Shown in pieces: positions 22,899 to 34,601 of a stretch of 64,000 nucleotides of DNA. The translations under genes were made by a program, and so were the position numbers. The stretch covers positions 682,001-746,000 of the forward strand of contig CATNNA010000004.1 of NCBI GenBank assembly GCA_950106755.1. The letters are read 5' to 3'. The stretch comes from Climacium dendroides. Lineage: Eukaryota > Streptophyta > Bryopsida > Hypnales > Climaciaceae. Position 1 is the first letter of the stretch. Each line of letters begins with the position of its first letter. Below the pieces are notes generated by a model. That model did no database searches and was not told the origin of the DNA. It worked only from the letters and a program-made list of their open reading frames with translations.

Positions 22899-24872
22899 AT
22901 GTCTTCCAAAGCGAGCCGGCGTAAGCTGAGGCAGGAGCCAGAGGACTTAGACGCTGCAATGCCATCGCCACCGCCCCAGCCGAGGACAATTCCGATAATG
23001 CGGGTGGTTCCGGAAATTCCAACCAATGAGGTCCAGCTGGAGCGCTTGCGAGAGAACCTCACCAATATGGAGTGTGAGGGTTTAATGGATGTTCCCTAGG
23101 GCATCCGAGAAGAGAGTTTAGTGTCAGACTTGCTTTGTCCGGAAAGCAATATCTTGGATACCACCCTCCGGGCAAAGCCAGAACTGTGGACGATCAACGT
23201 GTGGAGGACCGTCTACAAGTTCCAGATGGCGCCGGACAAGGTCATGGAGAAGAACCAGGAGTACATGGAGGGTGAGTTCCGGGCGCTAGCTAACTCGAAG
23301 AATGGTCACCAGGTTTCCGACCTGGTGAATCCACAGTATCAAGATGTGGTAGCGTTTCTCAACCCTATCTTGCACCCGATAAAGCCAAGGCGAGTGGTAG
23401 CCAAGGTGGCTTCCGCCATCCTAGGGAGTCTTCAAGGAAAACTAATGATGGATTGGGCCTTCGTCATCCACAAATTGATAGGAGACCTTGTGCGTTTCTT
23501 CCGGCAGGGGAAGAAGGGTGGAAGCCCTCTTCCGGCTTATGTCTCTCACTTGTATTCCCACCACTCCCTACTCAAGGCGAACGAGGAGATCGCTTATCAA
23601 GAGTTGGTTCAGCTCCAAAAGTACGGAAGAGAAGAACCTTCTCCCCGGGAAGGACCGGATGATGAGGAGACGGATGACGAGGAGCCGCCTACTCCTCAAG
23701 TGAAGAAGCGCCGGCGGCAGAGGACTCCACCAGCAAGGCCGACAGTGGATTCTCCCGCCCTGGAGTCACTGGAGGAGGAAGTTCTGGACCGGAAAGAAGA
23801 AGCCAGACCTTCTCCACAAGAGGTCGGACCTGTGCAGCCGGAAGTTGGTCCCGCTCAGACCGAGGCTAGACCCTCCTAGACTAGATTTACAGAGGCAGAG
23901 GAGGAAGACAGAACCGAACTCCAATTAGGAGGATCGCCTATGGAGGATATTTCGGAAATGGCCCAGCACATCGTATGGCGAGCTGACGATCTCGTGAAGA
24001 TTTTCTACAACTATGAGGAGTCCCTCAAGCGGGTGTGCTGGAAGATGGCATTGACCGACTGGAACGCCATCTTCCACAGGACGGACGCGTTGGTGACGGC
24101 GGAGAAATAAAACGCCCTCTTGATAGAGGAGCAAAAGTGGTTGGTGACGGAGTTGGACGTTTTACGAGTAGAAAAACGGACTTTGCTGGAACGAGTCCAA
24201 AAGTCGGAGTCCAAGTGCGTCAGATTGGAGTGTGATTTACGAACAACCCAAGAGACAGCCAGAGTCATAGGAGAAGATCACCGCCGGTAGATAGCGGCAC
24301 TGTGCCAAGGTGTGATTCCGCTCTGGAGTTCCTAGGAAGTGCCGACGAACTACCTCAACAAAGCCCGGCTGTTCGAAGCCAACTTCGATGTGGCCGCAAG
24401 CTCAAGCCGGGTGCCCATTGTCAAGTGTTTACTAGAGCAGGCGAGACGGATGGACGCCTCTCGGGCCGAGATGCGGGATATGATGGAGTATTTGGCCCCC
24501 GTAGAGTCAGATCCGGTAACTCCTCTTTCCTCTCCCACGCAGACCTTGACGGTTCTGGAAGTTAATGTTTCGAAACTTGTTGTTACGGAAGTATTACCGG
24601 TGGTACCGTCTATTCTGAAACTTTCACCACCGTTGGGGAGACCAAGAGGAGTGGATTGGGGTGCCGTGGTATCCAAGGGCAATGAGGACCTCTTCCTGGT
24701 GACTCCAACCATTGACCTTACGGGTACTTCTCCGGAGACTCGAGGGATCCGGTCGGTACAATCTTCTTCCCGTCACAAAAAGACCCAGAAAGATTCTCGA
24801 GGAAGTCCGGAAGTTCTGATAGTTGGAACTTGGAGTGTAGACAGGGACACCAATATCGTAGGAGTCCCATGA
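22899..24872 (+). pseudogene. Gag-like protein with four TAG and one TAA in frame
   Basis: One frame runs 658 codons from ATG 22899 to TGA 24870, broken by TAG at 23097, 23877, 24288 and 24333 and TAA at 24108. It aligns with the 19.5-21.2 kb protein: ELWTINVWRTVYKF, LNPILHPIKPRRVVAKVA, LYSHHSLLKANEEI, then a Glu/Pro linker, a coiled coil (LLIEEQKWLVTELDVLRVEK) and YLNKARLFEANFD matching NKAKLYDEGIHE. The first TAG aligns with the Trp of RPWSLKSEE in the paralogue, so it looks like TGG to TAG. No internal TGA was found although CGA codons are common. A decayed copy is likeliest. Confidence 0.65.
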
Positions 24873-24977
24873 TATGGAGCAAGGGGCCCTGATTTGTTTT
24901 TTCTAGGGAGCAGCCGGAAGCAGATAAACCTTAACTTGTTGAAGGACCTTACTCCTCCCACGGATAAGCAAGGTTAC

Positions 24978-25215
24978 ATGGACGTCTGGACGGACGTCCA
25001 GTGTCTACGTCCGTCGGTTCCCGAACATCCGCCGACATAGGACGTTCCGACCGTCCCCGTCCAGCGGACGGGGCGGACGGGAGGCGGACGGGGAGGGCGG
25101 ACAGGGAGGGCGGATGGGGAGGGCGGACGGGGAGGGCGGACGGGGAGGGCGGACGGGGAGGCGGACAAGGAGGCGGACAGGGAGGCGGACGGGGCAGACG
25201 GGTCGGTGTGGGGTC
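24978..25215. repeat. CGGAC-rich tract with GGCGGACGGGGA minisatellite
   Basis: It begins with a GGACGTC..GACGGACGTCC palindromic lead, then CGTCCAGCGGACGGGGCGGA, then about eight copies of a 10-12 bp unit GGAGGGCGGACGG. The lead resembles 37318-37420 (GACATAG.A..TTCCGA..CGTCC then CCAG(C/T)GGACGGG), so the two tracts share an ancestor. No gene follows directly. Confidence 0.85.
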
Positions 25216-25889
25216 ATCCGATCAGGGCATTGGGCAGAAAATGGGGTAAACTTTGGTGTAGGGATGAAACCATAGGTTTTTTTCCATTTTTTGGAGAATT
25301 GCTAAAGTGGCAATATATGACAAAATAGTGTTACTAAATTTTTTAGTATTCATTTATATTTTGGATAGAACTATCTTTTCATCCACATATTTAGATGAGT
25401 TACATTTGATGTGCGCAATGTCATCCAATTTTTTTTCTTTCAAATTTGAGCAATTTGGCATTATCATCCAATTTTTCTTCAAATTTAACCTATAGATTTG
25501 GTACAGTCCATTTTTTTTTAGGCATTTGGGCCTTCAATTGGCCCAAAAAAACAATAGTTGATGGTTCAAACAAATTCAATCATCCAAATAACCATAGGAT
25601 GTTGTAACCCCTACATGTCCAAGCCTTATTTTCAAATTTCAACTTCTTTTAATTTGCTCTAAATTGAACAAAGAGCCCACATTTTGGTAAAATGTATCAA
25701 TTTTTTTGGAATTGTAACCATACAAATTCAAACTAGACTTGTTAGAGATTGCATAGGAAAAGAAAGCACAACAATATCACTTGTAGAGTGAAAGATTATA
25801 ACATTTGATTATGATGCTGTTAAAATCGCAAAAAAAAGTTGAAGCCTTTTTGGCAAGGCAAATCTAAAATGTTGGGGACCCAAAGAATA

Positions 25890-26065
25890 TAAGGTTAATG
25901 GGCCAAACTTGCACTACCCCAATCAATTTACGGCTTTACAAAATTTACTCTATAATTTTTTAATATGAATTTCCAATGTGAATTTTCCTCCAAGATCTAC
26001 TGTATTTGAGGCTCATTTCCAAAAGCTCTTAACACAAAAAAAAGTCAAGATTGCACAAGGTACCC
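25890..26065 (+). repeat. Inverted repeat, left copy
   Basis: TTACTCTATAATTTTTTAA, then CTCCAAGAT, then TGTATTTGAGGCTCATTTCC and AAAGTCAAG match in reverse complement to 29610-29765. A third diverged copy in plus orientation is at about 55590-55660. The pair encloses the 26.8-28.8 kb kinase gene and its promoter tract. Confidence 0.7.
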
Positions 26066-26785
26066 TTGCATAATATCTCTTTCAGAAAAATCATTGTCCT
26101 TTAATTGCAAGATCGGACTTCTGGAGACAAAAGTAGACTTCAAAAAGAATTTTCCAAAATTATTAGCTTACTAAAATGCTGAAAAATAGTTAGGTTTTAC
26201 TGAACTTCTAAGTTTTGCAAACACCATATTTAATATTTTGGTACCTCAAGCATTTAGGGGGTAATTACTATTTTTTTTTAACATCTTAATGAAGCCGATA
26301 AACCTGTTGCATTCAAAAAATTAACAACACACCATTGATACCAAACAAAAAACCATGCTTCTAGAATCTAGAAGACAATTTACAATTATACATAATACAT
26401 TGTCTAATTGAATATCTTCAACCATACATGGCAAATTGAACAATTGGAAGACCATACAATTTAAAACAAAAACTTCCCAATCTTGCAAATACCAACTTAA
26501 AAAATCACAATTTCCGTAATTGCAAGGTTTTAGACTTTTCTATGCAAAATTGCAAACCAACAATGACAAAAGATAGGGACAATTCACACACTTTAAAAAT
26601 CATTATCAATTAAAACATCCTCCCCAATTACAAAGGCACATAAAAGTCCAACTACATTGGCATTCATTGGTCTTAAAAAATCAAAATGGTGCACATATGC
26701 TATGCAACTATGTAATTCACATACATACTACTTGGCATCTATGCATACTACCAGCCTATATAGTTATATAAACTATTCTTGAACT

Positions 26786-28756
26786 TCAATATGAACCACG
26801 GAAGTGGTCATCCGGAATAGGCTAGTTGAATGAAGTACTAAAACGGAAGATGACTTGTGCCAAAGTATTATCTTTGTTCTGAACGCGCTTCAAGTAAGTA
26901 TCAAACATCTGTGCAAATTGTGGATGGAGGTACTTGACATGTGAGCTACTTGATTCACGCTGCAACTTGTGATACGCCTCCGACATGCACTGCCTACTGA
27001 TCCGTTCAGCTAATTTAGCAACAACATATTGCTCGGATTGCATGGAAAGAGAAGGGATGTTTTGCACATTCGCATCTCTTCCGTGTACATAGGTAATAGT
27101 GGGATCCACCTACCACCTCATCTTTATAGCTTCGTCCTTTTCAACTGTTGATGTGAATGTATACAATGACTTCATGGGCTCGTTCATCATTGTAGTCATC
27201 CCCCAATCACAAACTTCAATGTAAACCCGAGACTCATCTTCAGGAAAATGAAACATGATGTTGTCCGGAGAAATGTCGTTGTGGAGATGTCCAACGGTGT
27301 GCACCGCATTCATGATGTGCAGTAATGCCCATGCAAGCTCCACGCGTTTGGCTCTAAATCGCTTCAGATTTTTAACAGCAATGATTTCTTCTTCTATTGT
27401 ACACGGCTCATACAGCACTCGAAGGGCTATGTTGTCTGGATAGTCGTCATCCTGACGCATCATTTCACGTAATGTACCGCCATTCCACCAGAATGAGTAT
27501 CCTTCATTCTTTTTGGAGTGCACTGCAAAAAAACGTATTACTCCAGCATGCAGAATCCTCACTGCCATAGTCTCAGTATTGTGTTCCATCTTTGCAAAAG
27601 CAGGTCGTTCACCTTCTTGGAGAGACATCTTTGCTGCAAACTCCCATGATGGATGAATCTCCGCACATCCTTCTATTCGCACTCTCCGAATTGTAGCATA
27701 GCCACCCCGCATGATTTTGTTATTTACAGAAATCACCATGGCCGCTTCTGGAAGGGCTATTAGAAGGCGACGTGTATTTTGTGCTTGGTCCATTCTAGGC
27801 TTACTCATCCACCAACCAATTGACCCTGCTCTATTCTGCCTCCTCTTAAATGGTTGGCACCTTTTGGTGAATAAATCTGCTTTCATAATGACATACTCGA
27901 AGGCTTCATCATTTCCGCGTTTCTTCCTCCAATATTTATCCAAAATGACCAAAGCATTCCATAATGCATCATGCACCTTGCTGTCAAGAATATGGAATGC
28001 ATCACCTCCTCCATATTGCAGGCAATGCACATCACGATCATGACGAGGTGGTGACCGTTGTTGACGCGAGCGACCTTGATCCAAAATACTATTTCTTGTT
28101 GCCTCTCGCAATTGATTTTGGAAGTCCAAGTCTTCGCGCTCTTCTCGACGTACGTGCCTTTGTGGAAGTGGAGGTGGAGGTGGTAAGTCTTCTTCGTCAT
28201 CATCATCATTGTCCTCTGCATCTGGCAATGGTTCCGGAGGAAATCCAAATTGACCCCGATTAGACCACTCCGGCATGCAATCGCTTGGGCCAACCCAATT
28301 GGTGTCTATCACCGCTTCGTCAGAGCTCAATTTGGTCTTCTTGTCCTTTGCAGGCACCGTACGCCAATCCACATCTTTCTGGAGTACAATCTTCGCCCAA
28401 ATCATTGCCATGGTGGAATAGTTCATGATATTTGGTTTGGAAGCACCTAGACCGCAAGATGCCCAAATCTCCTCGTATCTTTGCTTGAAATGTTCACTCT
28501 TGCAAGTGTTCATGGGACCTTCCCACCGTCTCACTTGTCTCTCTAATACAATCGTGTTATTTGCTGGCCAGAGTTTCGCAATGTGTGACATTTTCACATA
28601 CTCTCGGCACGTTGTGCAAGTCCATACTGCTTTGGGCTCGTATTGCCATCCCTCTTCAGCCACACAAAAGTGGTTGAAGTAGGTGTCCCAATCCATGTCT
28701 TGTGATTTTCCCTTTGTACTCTTCTTCAGCGGATTGGGAAATCCTTTTGGAGCCAT
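26786..28756 (-). pseudogene. KLWP-module / atypical protein kinase chimera, two in-frame TAG
   Basis: About 657 codons run from ATG 28756 to TGA 26786. Residues 1-240: KLWP module (CTTCREYVKMSHIAKLWP, YSTMAMIWAKIVLQKDVDW) and a Pro-rich linker ending RHDRDVH, close to the 41-42 kb protein. After that joint the sequence matches the 37.9-39.4 kb kinase: GGYATIRRV (about 350, glycine-loop position), WEFAAKMS (Lys), HNDISPDNIMFHF (about 492, catalytic loop with Asp and Asn, but Ser where HRDLKP has Lys) and CDWGM (DFG position). TAG at 27110 aligns with the second Trp of RRRWWIDP, and TAG at 26822 aligns with Trp of SFHWPIPDEHF. It is kinase-like, probably not expressed intact. Promoter elements lie at 28924-28985. 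Confidence 0.7.
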
Positions 28757-28857
28757 GGCAATCCTTCTTTTCTGCACCGAATGCAACGTTTGAGTGAGAA
28801 GTTTACAATTTGTATAATTGAGAAGGTGATGAAGAGATTATAAAAAAATTAAGTTAA

Positions 28858-28985
28858 TTCATTCACAGTTGTTCACACTCCAAATCGAAAAGGGCTCACA
28901 GATATTAATTGGCGCTAGATCAGCCCACTCCGCAAGGGAAACAACTGTGCGGAATGGGCCATCCGTGCCCCTCTTTATACTGTCC
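28858..28985 (-). promoter_or_regulatory. Proximal promoter and 5' leader of the kinase gene
   Basis: TATAAAG on the minus strand at about 28972-28979, 216 bp before the ATG. The block CCCACTCCGCAAGGGAAACA (28924 on) and the TTCATTCACA(G/A)TTGTTCACAC element near 28858 are conserved in the same order before the 42.3-kb gene. Confidence 0.6.
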
Positions 28986-28999
28986 ACCAATTCATACGT

Positions 29000-29240
29000 C
29001 ACTGCCCGAATCCGACGGGCGGACGGGCCGACCGCTAGATCGGACGGGCAATATGCCTCGGCGCGTCCAATCGCACGGCCTCGACGAATTGCGGACGACT
29101 GCATCGGACGGAGCTCGCGGACGGACGCTCCGACCACGCGGCGGACGGTCGGACGGACAACGGACGGGCGACCGGACAGCGGACGGCGGACGGCGGACGG
29201 GCGGACAGGCAGACGGCGAACGGGCCGTTCTTATACACAT
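29000..29240. repeat. CGGAC-rich tract upstream of the kinase gene
   Basis: Dense CGGACGG/GACGGGCGG units directly beyond the TATA-like box. CpG-dense and simple-repeat-like towards 29140-29225. Confidence 0.85.
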
Positions 29241-29609
29241 TGAAGTTCATCAGTTTGAATACCCTATGCTCGAGTCAGATTCGTTAAAAATTAATTAAAA
29301 AATAAAATAAATATGGCATGTAGTGAAATTTTCAGAATTTATAATAGGACATAAGTTGAAATCTCAAAAAAAATTGATGAAAACAAATTGAAATCTCATA
29401 ACAAATCCTAATTAAATGAATTAAAGCTTCTTAAATACTAAATAAGAAAGAAAATTATCTATGAGAATAGAGATTCTAAGTCTAATAATACTTAACCAAG
29501 TTGCTATTCTTAGTAGTTTATATATATATGTCTATTTTAAATCTAACTTTAGCATCAAAAATCCAATTTTCTAAATGATTGATTATGATTTTCTTATTGA
29601 AGATTTTGT

Positions 29610-29765
29610 ACAAGAGTTTCCATCACAAACTTGACTTTCATAGTGTTGAGGGCTTTTGGAAATGAGCCTCAAATACACTAAATCTTGGAGAAAAAACTAC
29701 ATTAAAGATTCATTTAAAAAATTGTAGAGTAGATTTTGAAATGCATGTTAGGCCCTTTATCCTCA
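29610..29765 (-). repeat. Inverted repeat, right copy
   Basis: Reverse complement of 25890-26065: GGAAATGAGCCTCAAATACA, CTTGGAG, AAATTGTAGAGTAG and GGCCC follow in mirrored order. Identity is diverged but continuous over about 150 bp. Confidence 0.7.
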
Positions 29766-31098
29766 TATTTTTTTGGTGACTTGATTTCTTTCATATTTTT
29801 TAAATCTTTCTGTAATTAGTTATGAATTTTTTTAAGTTGAAAGGCAACAGTCATTAAAAGTGACCATGTCCTAAAATGTGCTAGTACATTCACTAAAGTA
29901 AAATGTACCTCTCCGTCATGATCACTCTAAGAGCACGGGTGTTCTTAGAGCAACTCCCTTATGGATTTACTTTATTTAATTTTAAAGGAAAATCATCTAA
30001 GTGACTACAATAAAGTACCTATGTTTTAGCATTAAACATGTTGATTACAAATGCATATTCTATATAAGAGGAAAACCAAAATATTAAATTTTTATTTTAT
30101 TTTTAAGTAATAAATAAATAAACTTCTTTTTCTATTTTAGAAACAAAATATATAGAAACAAAAAGAAAAATGAAACAAAAGAAAAAAATCTTTGTTTTTA
30201 ATTAAAAAAGAAATAAAAGATAAACATGCATATTTTTATTGACGTTTTTTAATTGAGCCTTGAGAAAATTGAAGAGCACATGAATTGAAAATCCGGCCCA
30301 AGGGGTTTAGACTTTAGATTAAGTAAGGCCGGATGGAAAAAACTGGGGCCGGATTGAAGAATGGATCGAAGGCAAATCCGGCCGGACTTCCATCCGGCCT
30401 TAGGCACAGTATAAACCCAGCCTTAGATAAAAGAAGAACTTATACAAATAGAAACGAAAAATGTTTTATTGCTTCACGTTGCAAATTCTCCAAGAAAAAA
30501 AAATATAACAAAACAAAAAACAAAAAACAAAAAAAACAAAAAAACATATCTTTTATGGATTAGAAGATTATAATGCTTTTCACAATGAGTAAGGATTTTA
30601 TAGTTCTACTAATTCCAGAAATGTTGTGAAGTCTTACACTCTTTGTATACCCCTACTTTTAAAACAATCCTAATCAAAAAAGGGCATTACAAAATACAAT
30701 ACAAACATGGCGTTGAAGTGTGTGACATGCATAAGTTATATACATTTTTGGCTTCTCTATAAGTCCATATGTAGAAAACACCTTGAAATCAATGGAAATT
30801 GTCCATGAGGTTCAAAACCAAAACCAAAACCAAACCCCTTCAAGTAATTATTGTGATTGTAGCACCATCTCAATTCGGTCAATTGTAAATTATAACATTT
30901 CACTTCATCACTAATATTGATCATGTTCTTGTTTTTTTCTTTCCCTTTGAAATATCCTACATGATGAAAAAAAAAATAAATAAATAATATCCTTTATGTC
31001 TAGTTAAAATTTGTATGCATACAATTTCAAATGAATATTACAAATTTACAATTTGCTCAAAACAATGGCGTAATCTGAAATGTAGGAGACTAAGAGTT

Positions 31099-31135
31099 GA
31101 GGGTTTTAGGGTTTTAGGGTTTAGGGTTTAGGGTC
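31099..31135 (+). repeat. Interstitial telomere-like tract
   Basis: Four to five units of GGGTTTTA/GGGTTTA in a row, close to the Arabidopsis-type TTTAGGG repeat. Two similar tracts are at 36110 and 43101. Confidence 0.8.
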
Positions 31136-31274
31136 TCACTGTAAACTTCAAAGAACTCTAAATGATTATTTAAAATCTAATTATAACTTGTCTATTTCTG
31201 ATTTTCTGGGTTAATGACAAAAGCATAGGATGTTGAAACTTTAATTGACCCAAAAAAACTAACAGTAAGTAAAG

Positions 31275-31570
31275 GCGGACGAGAAGAATCCTAGGTCTCA
31301 TGCCAAATTGGAAAAAATTTGGCCGCCTCGAAATACTAGGCGACGGGCTAGTCGGACGGGTCGGACGGGTCGGTCAGACGCAATCGGGTCGTCCGCTTCG
31401 GCGGCGGACGGGGCAGCTTCGTCCGCCCGTCCGCCGGCTAAACCTGGACGGCCGGTTGCTTCGGCAACGGACGAGGCAGCTCCGTCTGCCCGTCCGCCGG
31501 CTCGGGCCACGTCCGCGTGGTCCGGTCCCGGGCCTCTTTTAGGTCTGAGAGCGGACGGGTATATTGGCGG
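31275..31570 (+). promoter_or_regulatory. CGGAC-rich tract and TATA-like box before the RING gene
   Basis: GACGGGTCGG/CGGCGGACGGGGCAG units, with two near copies of CCTGGACGGCCGG-type segments around 31440-31500. GTATATTGG at about 31560 is TATA-like and lies 279 bp upstream of the ATG at 31839. Confidence 0.55.
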
Positions 31571-31838
31571 ACGGCCAATACACATTTCCTCACTTTCACT
31601 CTTCCATTTGGAAATCACTGCCATGTCGGATGTGCTACTATTGCTTCACGCGCTAATTGCTCCTATGTGGTGAAGAGTGGGGGTCATATTTTGATCATAC
31701 TACATTGGATTTTGGTCCTTGGTTACTTATATACGTTTGGAGACAGTGAAGCACATTATATATTTTGAGAGAACGGGGATTATATATTGGAAATTTCCAT
31801 TCTAAAATTGCAAGTGAGTACTCGACACTCAAGTAATC

Positions 31839-34601
31839 ATGGTGGGGGTAAGTAGTGCTGCAGCTGAAGGCAAGAAGAAGTCAAAACCGAAGGGCGTTGG
31901 TCATGAGCTACGGTTTGACATTTTGGATGACGTCAACATCAAGGCTGAGACGGGTTGGGAAAAAGAGGATGTGGAGTATTGGACCTCTAAATTGTGCCGC
32001 AAATACGTGAAAATGTATCACATTGGGAAGTTGTGGCCTCGAGAGTGTCACCCTCTTTACACCCATGAATATTGTTTTAAACCATTGAATTGCCTCAATG
32101 AACATTTTGTGCACCGTTCGATGGAGGTGTGGAAGGCCTTATTTCCGGAGAAGGCTATGAGCAAGGGCAAAATTAACTACAGCTTGGCAAGCATGGTTTA
32201 CGTTGAACTCATACTGGGCCGTCAGGTGGATTGGAGTACGTATCCTACGGTAGCGACATTGCCACTTGCGATTGGTAGACATCAGAAACATATCCCTGAT
32301 ATGTTTGTTCTGAAGGCGCAACTTCTTGAAGCAAGTAAAAAAAAGAAAGCATTAGAGGACGCTCTGAAATCAATTCAGATCCCTCTTGAAATCCAAGTGC
32401 GTCGTACGGAAGTGCTGAATGGAAAGAAAATGGCGGTAGAACCGGCTTGTATGGGGGACCCCACAAAAGGAAGCACTTGTCTTGTGGACGATGTGGAGGG
32501 AGAGGTGTTTTTGACTCCACCGACGGATTTGAACCCTACACAAAACGTGTTAGAAGGGGTGCCAGAAAGCAACGTTGCAATGAAGCTCCCTCGGCCAACA
32601 GAACATGGATCTACATCGATGTCACAAAAGCTCCAAGAAGAGGATCCTATAAAAGACATTGAAGATAGAGAAGACATTCAAGACATGAAGGAGGCTCACG
32701 CTTGTATTGACCGGTTTTTAGCAGACACAACACAAGACATCATGTTCTATGTCCCTCCGTCTCCTAAATCAAGGAGAAGACCAAGCCTACTGTCTAGACC
32801 TGAAAATGCAATTCAGACTTCACCAAACCAAAATGAAGAGCATCCAACTCAACCAACAGATGTAAGGATGGACTCTCAAGACGAGGCTGCTGTGAACAAC
32901 GACGAAGAGACCCCGATTATCCAAGATCATCCGTTGCTAGCTTTGTTGAGCCCAGAGGATCTCAAGACTCTACAAAAGATGCCTCCACTAGAAGAGATGG
33001 AGAATTTGTTGCAGTGTTCCCTCCGATGGAATCAATTTGAAATTCAGAGAGAAGCAACAAATGGTGGAAATGAAGGGAACACTATAAACGAAGGTGGCCC
33101 CGAGCATGTAGGAGGAAATCCTAATGAAGGTGGCACTACAAATGAAGGACGCAGCTCCACTTCAGGCAATTCAACAACAAGATTTGGCGAGATATTTAGA
33201 ACGGCGTATTCTCTATTATGTACAGCTAGAGTTGTGGCTGTATTGACGCCTGCTCTTGCGCAAATAACTGATACATTTACAAAAATGACGCCATCTGTTC
33301 TTCATGGTGCTTTGGCTTTCAGAAAGTTTGTCGAGTTTGCGGACAAACTACAAGACAAGAAGTTGGAAGACCTTAAGCATAAAAAAAATTTGGAACAGCA
33401 GAATTTGGAGTTAAAGGAGGTGCGTTACTCCAAAGAAGATCATGATGACCTCAAGGCAAAGTATGAGATATTGGAGAACAAATACAACACGTTGTACTGG
33501 AGGCCGACCTCAAACTTGAAGCCCTTGGGTAATGCCTATGAGAGTGTCAAGAAAAATAACAAGACTTTGAAGCGAACGAATGAGAATTTGAAGGCCACGA
33601 ATGAGAATCTCAAGGCTATGAATGAGAAGTTGGTGTTGGAGTTGAAGACATGCAAAAAGATGTTAGAAGAGCATCGCAAAACATTGTGGACATTACAGAA
33701 CGAGAAGGTAGGTCAACAATCGCCTAGCGGAATAGGGCTATTAGAGGCAAGTGTACCAACACAAGAGAGCGATCAACTATCTCTTCCTCTTGACGAGGGC
33801 AAAGCTGAGGATGGGACCGTAGAACTCCGACAGCGCATTTTGAGTCCTAAATCCATAGTTTTCCCCTCATTTGAAGATGCTTCCATACAGTTACAAAATC
33901 CGGAAGTTGAAGAATTAAGGCATCAATTGGACTTGGCAGTTCGAGGAAAGAATGAGGCCGAATCAACAATGAAACGAATGATGGAAGTAGGAGTACTAAG
34001 TGAAATCCTTCCAATGGAAAATGCGGATTTACGGTGGATGGTGTGGGCGTGGCAACTACAAGATCATTCCTCTATATCATCCGAACTCATGAACAGGCTC
34101 TTGAGGTATGCATTGCAATCGGACACAGCATACGAGAATGTCAAGAGTTCTTATGAGCGTTTTGTGGAGAAATTGGAGGAGGAAAGAAAGGACCCTAATT
34201 TAAAACTTACGGTTTGGGGGAACATGGATAGGATGTATGAACGGCTAAACCACGAAAAGACCTATGATACGAAGAACATTGATTGGGCTTTGGAAGCGAA
34301 GGAGGGATGGGTCCCTTATGGCACGTTGTCAGCTCACTTCTAGCAACACGAGAAAAAACTTGTGCTAGGAAGTTTTCCAAATACTCCCATCTTGGAGGGT
34401 CATTGTTCTCTTTGCCAAGGTTGTTTTGGGCCCGAAGGAGCTATAGCATTGGGATAGTGTCGCCATACATTCCATGTGTTTTGCATTCAAAGATCAGCGG
34501 AATTTCAACGCCGTTGTCCCGAATGCCGTATTCCTCTGAGTCCAAGGTTGGAAAAGTCCCAACTCTGTAATCAATGGGGTTGGGAAAATGATCCATTCTA
34601 A
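31839..34601 (+). pseudogene. KLWP-module / coiled-coil / RING-H2 protein, broken copy
   Basis: The frame starts at ATG 31839; TAG at 34341 and 34455 interrupt it and TAA at 34599 ends it. Residues 30-140: KLCRKYVKMYHIGKLWP and YSLASMVYVELILGRQVDWS. The middle is acidic/Pro linker (to about 440), then a long coiled coil (about 480-640) with repeated ENLKA(T/M)NE units. A RING-H2 finger (CSLC, C.H..H..C, CPEC) lies at 854-898, with the TAG at 34455 inside it where the 51-kb paralogue has Gln (LGQCGHSFH). Beyond the RING the homology stops, so about 320 residues of the paralogue's C-terminus are absent. The family role would be E3 ubiquitin ligase (RING knowledge). Probably not functional here. 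Confidence 0.7.

Larger units (their letters stand above)
24873..26785. other. Gene-free: CGGAC tract, then AT-rich repeat flank
   Basis: 24978-25215 is a CpG-rich tract (listed separately). 25230-26780 is AT-rich without a gene. 25680-25860 is similar to 54225-54390 (AAACTAGAC, ACATAGGAAA, AATATCA.TTGTAGA), and 25890-26065 is inverted relative to 29610-29765. Confidence 0.6.
29241..31274. other. AT-rich, gene-free stretch
   Basis: No gene found. It contains the right inverted repeat (29610-29765), a CCGGCC-rich patch at 30290-30400 with several CCGGATGG/CCGGCC elements, poly(A)-rich runs near 30490-30550, and a telomere-like tract at 31099-31135. Confidence 0.6.
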
